Assembly: GCA_005878415.1 (NCBI GenBank)
Contig: VBMM01000267.1
Coordinates: forward strand, 1-5,211
Direction of reading: 5' to 3'
Source of the DNA: Methanobacteriota archaeon
GTDB taxonomy: Archaea > Thermoplasmatota > Thermoplasmata > RBG-16-68-12
DNA: 5,211 nucleotides
Positions 1 through 4,313 of the stretch are shown here, one piece after another. Below the pieces are notes generated by a model. The model was not told where the DNA came from and did not search any database. It saw only the letters and a list, made by a program, of their open reading frames with translations. How positions within the stretch are numbered: position 1 is the stretch's first letter; every line of letters begins with the position of its first letter. Both the position numbers and the translations under genes were made by a program.

Positions 1-213
1 GTCTCCATCCCGTTCAAGGGATCGTTCTCGGGCGACCTCACCTCCCTGAGCGTCGGCCAGCAGTTCTCCGTCACCCCGACCGTCTCTTGGATGGAGGTCT
101 ACTCGACCGGGAATGTCGGGCCGTTCTCGTATACGCAGCCGAAGACCTGCACGATCCCGGCCGTCATCGTGCCGTCGCCCGTTGGCGGGCAATGGGTCGC
201 GATCTGCGCCTGA
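1..213 (+). CDS. C-terminal end of an exported-looking protein of unknown family (5' end outside window)
   Basis: Reading frame 1 is open from the first base to a TGA at 211-213, giving the last 70 residues of a protein that begins before the window. The segment is rich in Ser, Thr, Val, Gly and Pro, has almost no charged residues, and alternates in a beta-strand-like way (for example FSGDLTSLSVGQQFSVTP). It carries two cysteines, one in KTCTIP and one three residues from the end (ICA), which could form a disulfide. This composition suits an extracellular or cell-wall domain, but I recognise no family and see no C-terminal membrane anchor. Codons end mostly in G or C, as in the neighbouring real genes. 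The gene converges on the membrane protein gene with 7 bp between stop codons. Coding status is fairly safe; function is unknown. Confidence 0.72.
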   Translation, partial: VSIPFKGSFSGDLTSLSVGQQFSVTPTVSWMEVYSTGNVGPFSYTQPKTCTIPAVIVPSPVGGQWVAICA

Positions 214-220
214 CGGCCGG

Positions 221-997
221 CTAAGCCTCATCATCCGAAGTCCGAGCGCGGGCCGCGGACCGTCCGAGTTGCAGGCTCGAGGCGTATCCTGAGATGAACA
301 GGTTCGGGGCAACGATCATCTTCGCGATGAGCCACGCGCCGACGTTCACCGCGATTGGAGCACCCTGCAGCACGGCGGCGAACGACAGGACGATCAGAAT
401 CGTCGCGACCAGGGAGACGCCGGCGGCAACGACCCACGCGTACACCGGGAGTCCGCGCGCCCAGTCGTCGGCCGAGGCGGCCCGGGAATCTAACAGGATC
501 ACCACATGGGCCGCGAGGAACAGCGCCGCGCAGACGATCCAGAGGTAGAGCAGCTCGACCACGACCGGAGCGGATCGGCTCACCCAGCCGGGCAACGTCC
601 CTTGCGATGCGATGAGCGTCACGAAGAGGTCCTGGAGGTCCGTCCCGATCGCCGCGGGCAACGCGAAGCGCCAGAACGCGGTGATCCCGATCCACGCCAC
701 CAGGAGCGACGCCTCGATCCTCCGATAGAACCGAGCGCGCCCTTCGACCCGGGCTGCCGTCAGGAAGAAGACCCAAGCCAGGATCGCCACCCCGACGAGG
801 TCCGCGGTGAGAGCGGCCCAGACCGTCTTGCCCGCGTCCCACCCGACCCGCACGCCGAGGAAGTTCAGGAACACGGCGAGGATCAGGAGCAGGTTCGCCG
901 CGAGGAGCAACGCGGACGCCACTGCGAGTAGGCCCTCGGGCGTCTGCCACAACGATTCCGCCCTCGATTTCTCGGGCTCCTCTTCCGGGCCTTCCAT
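221..997 (-). CDS. Six-helix integral membrane protein, unknown function
   Basis: This is a 258-residue protein with an acidic, charged N-terminus (MEGPEEEPEKSR) and about six hydrophobic segments near residues 22-49, 59-83, 95-117, 145-169, 184-211 and 215-241. The tail is short, polar and acidic (ends SDDEA). I see no catalytic motif and cannot name a family. The ATG at 995-997 is preferred because a TATA-like CTTTCTAGA is centred about 27 nt upstream. The frame stays open to 1204, but that extension runs inside the toxin gene and is hydrophilic with no membrane-protein character. The first 41 residues match the small ORF at 3226-3468, including P20-E21 at the same residue numbers, which supports this start. 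It lies 91 bp downstream of the toxin gene on the same strand but appears to have its own promoter. Confidence 0.85.
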   Translation of the reverse strand: MEGPEEEPEKSRAESLWQTPEGLLAVASALLLAANLLLILAVFLNFLGVRVGWDAGKTVWAALTADLVGVAILAWVFFLTAARVEGRARFYRRIEASLLVAWIGITAFWRFALPAAIGTDLQDLFVTLIASQGTLPGWVSRSAPVVVELLYLWIVCAALFLAAHVVILLDSRAASADDWARGLPVYAWVVAAGVSLVATILIVLSFAAVLQGAPIAVNVGAWLIAKMIVAPNLFISGYASSLQLGRSAARARTSDDEA

Positions 998-1014
998 GCG
1001 GTTGTGGCATGCGG

Positions 1015-1033
1015 AGAAGTCTAGAAAGGGTTT
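1015..1033 (-). promoter_or_regulatory. TATA-like box for the membrane protein gene
   Basis: On the - strand the GC-rich spacer between the toxin stop and the membrane-protein ATG contains one AT-richer patch, AAACCCTTTCTAGAC, whose centre (about 1024) is 27 nt before the A of the ATG at 997. That is the usual TATA-to-start distance for leaderless archaeal transcripts. The match to a TATA consensus is imperfect, and the call rests mainly on position. Confidence 0.4.
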
Positions 1034-1088
1034 GGGCGAGTCCTCCTTCCGCTCGCTTCCAACGCCTCCGGCGACGATGGAGCGGGAC

Positions 1089-1574
1089 TCATCCACGTCC
1101 CGCTGCGACGAGTCGGTCTTGGAGCTCGCGTGACAGGTAGTAGCCTGTCCCGACCAACCGACGGATTGCCGCCTCGAAGTCTCCTTGTGTGAGGCGTCCC
1201 GCAAGGCGCTCCCGCAGCAAGAGGAAGGGAACGCTCACGGGCTTCAGCCCGAGGTACTTCGCGACGCCGATCGCAGCCCGGTCATCCACGACGACCTCGT
1301 CGACCTTCGCGCGACGGGCGAGGGCGAGGACGGCGGCCTCCCCCGGGTCGAGGTTCCACTCGGTGCGTGGTCGACCTCCCTTTCGGACTCGTAGGCGCCC
1401 TCCCTCGACGAGACGCCTCACCTCGAGAGCTTCAGGATGTCCTGCGGCGAGGCCGCGCTCGATCTCCGAAATGACTTCGGGGGGCACCAAGATTTCTTCA
1501 TATTGGTCCAAAACGTCGAGGCGGACGATCCTCGTCAGGTAGATCAGAGGCGATGCGTCGATCGCCGCCCTCAT
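1089..1574 (-). CDS. DUF3368-type PIN-like ribonuclease toxin
   Basis: This 161-residue protein has the acidic residues of a PIN-fold nuclease: D6 in AAIDASPLIYL, E37 in PPEVISEIERG, E79 in DPGEAAVLALA, and D97/D98 in VVVDDRAAIGVA. The GEAxxLALA and VxDDRAAxxxA blocks, followed by a GLKPVSVPFLLLRERLAGRL stretch, are characteristic of DUF3368, the PIN-like toxins usually paired with UPF0175 antitoxins. Such proteins are predicted metal-dependent RNases that stop growth when free of antitoxin; the RNA target here is unknown. The ATG at 1572-1574 overlaps the antitoxin stop as ATGA, indicating translational coupling. It also places the catalytic D6 right at the N-terminus, as expected. The frame extends upstream to 1703, but that part lies inside the antitoxin gene and is rejected. 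All active-site acids are present, so the toxin is probably functional. Confidence 0.88.
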   Translation of the reverse strand: MRAAIDASPLIYLTRIVRLDVLDQYEEILVPPEVISEIERGLAAGHPEALEVRRLVEGGRLRVRKGGRPRTEWNLDPGEAAVLALARRAKVDEVVVDDRAAIGVAKYLGLKPVSVPFLLLRERLAGRLTQGDFEAAIRRLVGTGYYLSRELQDRLVAAGRG

Positions 1575-1867
1575 CCAAGTTCCTCGATCAGACCTTCGAG
1601 GTGGCGCTCGTCCGTCCGGAAGGGGACGCCCCGCCGCGCGAGTTCGTCCAAGAACTCCCAGAGGCCGAGCCCCGCGTCCGATGCGGCCCTCCACGCGCTG
1701 CACTCTCCGCGCTGATATCGGGCGATAGCGTCCGACAGCAGGATCTCACGCACCCCCTCCCCAATCGCCCGGCGCAATAGGACGGCTCGGTCGACGCCCT
1801 GCCGCTTGGCGATCCGGTCGATCCGTTGGAGCTCTTCCTCCGATAGGCGCAGCGTGGTCACGGGCAT
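1571..1867 (-). CDS. Antitoxin: ribbon-helix-helix N-terminus with UPF0175 C-terminus
   Basis: This 98-residue protein pairs with the DUF3368 toxin that overlaps its 3' end by 4 nt. Residues 1-45 look like a ribbon-helix-helix DNA-binding region: a short strand (VTTLRLSEEE), then helices (LQRIDRIAKRQGVDRAVLLR). Residues 46-98 carry the UPF0175 signature, AIARYQRGECSAWRAASDAG followed by LGLWEFLDELARRGV. In this family the N-terminal domain binds the operator and the C-terminal part wraps around and blocks the PIN-like toxin. That predicts autorepression of the operon, which is inferred from the family and not shown here. The ATG at 1865-1867 has a TATA-like CAAATAC about 27 nt upstream, fitting a leaderless mRNA, and no earlier start is needed. 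Confidence 0.88.
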   Translation of the reverse strand: MPVTTLRLSEEELQRIDRIAKRQGVDRAVLLRRAIGEGVREILLSDAIARYQRGECSAWRAASDAGLGLWEFLDELARRGVPFRTDERHLEGLIEELG

Positions 1868-1872
1868 GTCGC

Positions 1873-1887
1873 ACTACAAACGACTAC
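1873..1887 (-). promoter_or_regulatory. Candidate antitoxin operator: two ACTAC half-sites 10 bp apart
   Basis: The + strand reads ACTAC at 1873-1877 and again at 1883-1887 (GTAGT twice on the coding strand), one helical turn apart, between the TATA box and the antitoxin ATG. Ribbon-helix-helix dimers bind short half-sites spaced by about one turn, so this is a plausible autorepressor site. The repeat is only 5 bp and could be chance. Confidence 0.25.
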
Positions 1888-1888
1888 G

Positions 1889-1899
1889 GTGTATTTGAG
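1889..1899 (-). promoter_or_regulatory. TATA box of the UPF0175/DUF3368 operon
   Basis: The coding strand reads CTCAAATACAC; CAAATAC (revcomp of 1891-1897) is the AT-richest patch upstream of the antitoxin and is centred 27 nt before the start codon at 1867. This matches archaeal TATA-to-start spacing for a leaderless transcript, and no Shine-Dalgarno sequence is seen. The AAATAC core recurs in the promoter of the second toxin-antitoxin operon. Confidence 0.6.
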
Positions 1900-1975
1900 C
1901 CTTCGCCGCAGGCGGTGATTGCGAGAATTGTCGGACCGCTCCGATGACGCCCCCTGGACCGAGGCGGCCGTTCCT

Positions 1976-2056
1976 TCCTAAGAGGTCGGCGTCGGTCTCG
2001 ATCGGGTCGGCGGTCCCGACCGTAACGCGCATGTAGCCGGTCCGTTCATATCGACA
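1976..2056 (-). pseudogene. Possible remnant of an aminotransferase (HisC-like) C-terminus
   Basis: The - strand of this gap between divergent genes translates as CRYERTGYMRVTVGT followed by ADPIETDADLLG. The G-Y-[MI]-R-[VI]-[TS]-[VI]-G-T pattern followed by an acidic stretch and paired leucines resembles the end of histidinol-phosphate-type aminotransferases, whose tails read roughly YxRVTVGTxEExxxFLxAL. The rest of such an enzyme (about 350 residues) would lie where the protease gene now is, on the opposite strand, and is absent. If real, this is a 3' scrap left by an insertion or deletion. The match covers only about 25 residues, so chance is a serious alternative. Confidence 0.25.
2045..2053 (+). 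promoter_or_regulatory. Candidate TATA element for the aspartic protease gene
   Basis: TTCATATCG is the AT-richest patch upstream of the protease gene. Its centre is only about 14 nt before the ATG at 2063 but 26-27 nt before an in-frame GTG at 2075. If transcripts are leaderless here as at the other genes of the window, it would favour the GTG start. The call is positional and tentative. Confidence 0.3.
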
Positions 2057-2062
2057 AACTCG

Positions 2063-2425
2063 ATGGGCACGCACGTGGGCGAGGTCTACGCACGGGTGCG
2101 CGTTCACGGCCCGCGGGGCTCCGTAGAACTCGAACGAGTGCTCGTGGACACTGGCGCGACCCACTCCATGGTGGACCGGACGATCGCGGACCGGCTGGGC
2201 ATGCCGCCCGAGCGACGCACCCGGTTCGCGGTCGTCGGAGGCACGATCGAGTTCCCGGTCGGCCTCGCCCTCCTCGAGATCGAGGGGCAAAGCTTCCGGG
2301 TCCCCGTGATCCTGGGCGACCGGAACCTCGTAGGGCTCACGACCCTGGAGATCCTCGGATTTGCGGTGGACCCCGTCGAGTGCAAACTGATCCCGAAGGC
2401 CGGGGTCCTCTATCCCGCGGCGTGA
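2063..2425 (+). CDS. Retropepsin-like (clan AA) aspartic protease
   Basis: This is a 120-residue single-domain protein. LVDTGATHSMVD (residues 27-38) is the catalytic Asp-Thr-Gly-Ala loop with D29 as the active-site aspartate. It is followed by a helix ending in ADRLGMPP, a probable flap near residues 57-66 (VVGGTIEFPV), and a second motif at about 88-111 (NLVGLTTLEILGFAVDPVEC). The last is the conserved hydrophobic-hydrophobic-Gly end of the fold, here with the usual LGL..L..LG....DP form. With only one catalytic Asp it must dimerise to form an active site, as retropepsins do. The substrate is unknown; no signal peptide or membrane segment is seen, so it should be cytoplasmic. The ATG at 2063 gives the longest protein. 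A GTG at 2075 would begin at VGEVYARVRV, close to how family members commonly start, and fits the candidate TATA box better. It diverges from one toxin-antitoxin operon and converges on another. Confidence 0.85.
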   Translation: MGTHVGEVYARVRVHGPRGSVELERVLVDTGATHSMVDRTIADRLGMPPERRTRFAVVGGTIEFPVGLALLEIEGQSFRVPVILGDRNLVGLTTLEILGFAVDPVECKLIPKAGVLYPAA

Positions 2426-2513
2426 CCGTCCTATCGCCTCATGCCGTCTTCCGGTCATGGGCGTTCCCCGCCACGCAATCGGCACCGACGGATGGACACG
2501 AACGATTGTCGGG

Positions 2514-2936
2514 CTACTCGTCGCCCGCGTGCGACCGCTCGCCCACATCGTGCAGGAACTCTCGCGGCGTCCGACGCTCCGGGATGCCCCCGAAATCCCG
2601 GTCGGTGGACACGAGACGCGCCAGGCCGAGGGCGCGCGTTGCAGCCAATGCGCCCGCGTCTCTCGCCCCGACGAGGGCCACGAGCGCTTTCGAAATGGGG
2701 ACGTCCGCCTCCAGGACGAGTTCGCACGTAAACAGGATGAAATCTCGGAACTGGGAGGCGAGGTCCTTCCCGTAGCGCCTCCGGAAGTACTGCATCACCT
2801 CCCTGACGATGCGGTCCGTGACGACCCCACGGATATCGCCCGTCGAGAGCATCTCGAGGATCCGATGGGAATTGGAGTTCCGCCGCTCGAAGCCGAAAAT
2901 GAAGACGTTCGAGTCGAGGAACGCCCTATTCGGCAT
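2514..2936 (-). CDS. PIN-domain ribonuclease toxin (VapC-like)
   Basis: This 140-residue protein has a full PIN-domain acid set: D8 in FLDSNVFIFGF, E46 in RIVREVMQYF, D93 in ARDAGALAATRALG, and D112/D114 in STDRDFGGI. These residues coordinate divalent metal for RNA cleavage in VapC toxins. The TDRDF block near the end and the D..A.AATRALG helix are typical of the core PIN family, distinct from the DUF3368 form found elsewhere in this window. The ATG at 2934-2936 puts the catalytic aspartate at residue 8 and overlaps the antitoxin gene by 11 nt. An upstream in-frame start at 2999 would lie wholly inside the antitoxin and add a basic, unrelated stretch, so it is rejected. The gene ends in a TAG at 2514, converging on the protease gene across an 88-bp spacer. 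The RNA target is unknown. Confidence 0.88.
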   Translation of the reverse strand: MPNRAFLDSNVFIFGFERRNSNSHRILEMLSTGDIRGVVTDRIVREVMQYFRRRYGKDLASQFRDFILFTCELVLEADVPISKALVALVGARDAGALAATRALGLARLVSTDRDFGGIPERRTPREFLHDVGERSHAGDE

Positions 2937-3168
2937 CCTCGGCCTTCCGGACTTGTTCGCGAAGCTTGGCGGGGGACACGCGGCGCCGAGGCGTCGCATC
3001 GATCGCCGCCCAAAGATCGCGGGCCCGCAGGAGCCCGAGGTCCGACCCGTACTTCACGAGCGCCGCCCGGAGCGCTTCGGACTTGGTTGCAAAGAGGCCA
3101 GACTGGACGAGGCGCTCGAGCAGCTTCGCTTCCGCGCCCCGGAATTTCACCGTCAGCGAGGATTCCAT
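2926..3168 (-). CDS. Ribbon-helix-helix antitoxin (VapB-like)
   Basis: This is an 80-residue small basic/acidic protein and partner of the overlapping PIN toxin. Residues 3-9 (SSLTVKF) form the DNA-contacting strand, residues about 12-24 (AEAKLLERLVQSG) the first helix, and residues 26-45 (FATKSEALRAALVKYGSDLG) the G-x-x-x-x-S-E-A-x-R turn and second helix of a CopG/MetJ-type ribbon-helix-helix domain. The charged C-terminus (AKLREQVRKAEDAE) is the expected toxin-neutralising part. The ATG at 3166-3168 is chosen because it sits 27 nt from a strong TATA box and gives a complete ribbon-helix-helix strand. An upstream ATG at 3177-3179 belongs to another frame. The protein should repress its own operon together with its toxin; this is known for the family and inferred here. 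Confidence 0.87.
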   Translation of the reverse strand: MESSLTVKFRGAEAKLLERLVQSGLFATKSEALRAALVKYGSDLGLLRARDLWAAIDATPRRRVSPAKLREQVRKAEDAE

Positions 3169-3181
3169 AGTGATTCCATAG
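3161..3181 (-). repeat. 11-bp tandem repeat over the antitoxin start; candidate operator
   Basis: GATTCCATAG occurs at 3161-3170 and again at 3172-3181, an 11-bp unit in tandem. The repeat duplicates the start-codon context (ATGGAATC on the coding strand), so two ATGs stand 11 nt apart in different frames. The spacing is about one helical turn, suitable for side-by-side ribbon-helix-helix dimers, and it lies directly downstream of the TATA box where a bound repressor would block initiation. Function is inferred. Confidence 0.45.
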
Positions 3182-3188
3182 CACTTAC

Positions 3189-3200
3189 ATAGTATTTATT
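3189..3200 (-). promoter_or_regulatory. TATA box of the VapBC-like operon
   Basis: The coding strand reads AATAAATACTAT, the strongest AT run in a very GC-rich window, centred 27 nt before the antitoxin ATG at 3168 and preceded by CCAAG as a possible BRE-like context. Together with the absence of a Shine-Dalgarno sequence, it indicates a leaderless archaeal transcript. It shares AAATAC with the promoter of the other toxin-antitoxin operon. Confidence 0.7.
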
Positions 3201-3225
3201 CTTGGTACACCGAGCGACATGTCCC

Positions 3226-3468
3226 CTAGCCCTTCTCCGGCCGGGAGACGAGGCCCTGGCGGTGCGGATCGTCCGGGACATCCTGTTGTCGCGGCAGCCC
3301 GGAATTGCATTGCGGCTGCTTCTTGGAGGTGATCCCGACCCACGCCGCCAGGATGGGCAGTACGTTTGCGGCGAGGAGCAAGCCAGACGCAGCCTCGAGG
3401 AGCCTCTCAGGGCTCCACCGGTGGTCCCTCGGACGCGTCGCGACCCCCGGGTCCGATGACGAATCCAT
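3226..3468 (-). pseudogene. Truncated paralogue of the 258-residue membrane protein (or 80-aa one-helix protein)
   Basis: An 80-codon frame runs from an ATG at 3466-3468 to a TAG at 3226. Residues 20-41 align without gaps to residues 20-41 of the six-helix protein encoded at 221-997, with 16 of 22 identical (PE.LL..AS.LLLAAN.L.ILA). The start codons therefore occupy the same position. After this first membrane helix (about 21-46, ending AAWVGITSKK) the similarity stops. The remaining 34 residues are polar and proline-rich with no membrane segments, so the other five helices are missing. The simplest reading is a 3'-deleted paralogue. A small single-helix protein cotranscribed with the surface-protein gene 44 nt upstream is the alternative. 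No good TATA box is seen at the expected distance. Confidence 0.55.
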
Positions 3469-3512
3469 CCAATCGCGACAACCCGGGTGGCGCAGGAAGG
3501 AGTTTGCCGAGG

Positions 3513-4313
3513 TCAGGGACGCCGATCGAGGCCGTCGGTTTCTGTGGCGGTATCTTGGGTCGGCTCCGATTCCATTCGGCCTTCCGGGCGGACGTCGGGA
3601 AGGGACGCCTCGGGGCCCGGGACCGCGGTCGGAGGGCCTTTGCGTCGGCGCCGCCAGAGCACCACGGCGAGGAGCGCCGCCGCCCCTGCGATCGCACCCG
3701 CCCCGGCGGCCCACCAGAGGACCGGAAGGCTCTCGCCGCCGGGAGGCGCGGCCGAAGGCGCATCGATCTGGAAGCCTCCGAGGACCCAGGCCATGTCCTC
3801 CGAATGGTTCGACCAGGTCGCCTCGGGGAACGCCGCGGTCACGAGGTACACCCGGCTCCACTCGGGGGCGACGATCACGGTCTGGATGTATCGCTCCGAC
3901 ACGCCGGAAACCGAGACGCGTGCGACGAAGGTCGCGGCGGAATGGTTCGCCACGACGACGACGTGTGCGGAATCGAGCACCGTCCCGCCGGTCGTCACGA
4001 CGAACGCCTGCGCATCTTGGGCCAGCGCGAGGGCGACGGCGGAGCTCGCCGAGGCGTTCGCATACGCGACGGACGTCACCGTGATGAAGGGGGGGATCGG
4101 CGGCTCCGGGGGCCCGACGAGGGTGATCGCCTCAAGGGTGCCGCCGGGCAGCGGGCCCGTATGGTTCGTCCATCCGGGCGGCACCGAGACCGCGAAGTGC
4201 GCGGTCGCGTTCCTCACGAAGTCCGCGTACGGCGGCCAGTATCGGACGACGAGCGTCGAGTCGCCCCGGTTCCCGAGCGCGTCGACCGCGACGACAGGGA
4301 ACGCGTTCGCGCC
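3513..4313 (-). CDS. C-terminal part of frameshifted surface protein: Ig-like end, PsbP-like domain, membrane anchor
   Basis: This frame continues the upstream fragment if one base near 4314 is skipped. It opens with GANAFPVVAVDALGNRGD, the second half of an Ig-like domain whose first half is in the other frame. A domain of about 145 residues follows, beginning FAVSVPPGWTNHT and ending AWVLGGFQID, with a layout like PsbP/DUF1795-type folds (tentative). A Pro/Gly linker leads to one hydrophobic helix (LPVLWWAAGAGAIAGAAALL, nt about 3654-3728) and then RRRRK, a stop-transfer signal placing an acidic tail of about 40 residues in the cytoplasm. Five N-x-S/T sequons lie outside the membrane. Alone, the frame's first plausible start is a GTG at 4215-4217 with no promoter-like sequence noted, so it is unlikely to be an independent gene. 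Stop is at 3513. Confidence 0.75.
   Translation of the reverse strand, partial: GANAFPVVAVDALGNRGDSTLVVRYWPPYADFVRNATAHFAVSVPPGWTNHTGPLPGGTLEAITLVGPPEPPIPPFITVTSVAYANASASSAVALALAQDAQAFVVTTGGTVLDSAHVVVVANHSAATFVARVSVSGVSERYIQTVIVAPEWSRVYLVTAAFPEATWSNHSEDMAWVLGGFQIDAPSAAPPGGESLPVLWWAAGAGAIAGAAALLAVVLWRRRRKGPPTAVPGPEASLPDVRPEGRMESEPTQDTATETDGLDRRP

Noticed and set aside
998..1204. Open 69-codon N-terminal extension of the membrane protein
   Set aside because: It overlaps the toxin gene, is hydrophilic and low in membrane character, and the TATA-like box plus the paralogue alignment both support the start at 997.
1575..1703. 43-codon N-terminal extension of the DUF3368 toxin
   Set aside because: It lies entirely within the antitoxin gene, is Arg/Gly/Pro-rich shadow translation, and would move the catalytic aspartate away from the N-terminus.
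2426..2513. Terminator or small RNA between the convergent protease and PIN toxin genes
   Set aside because: I found no convincing stem-loop followed by a T-run and no recognisable RNA gene in these 88 bp.
1874..2548. 224-codon - strand ORF across the protease gene
   Set aside because: Most of it is antisense to the protease with its DTGA motif; only the short tail at 1976-2056 has any family resemblance and is reported separately.
2457..3170. 237-codon + strand ORF opposite the VapBC-like operon
   Set aside because: It is a high-GC antisense shadow: its sequence is Arg/Pro/Glu-rich without any domain, while the - strand encodes two recognisable proteins in the same DNA.
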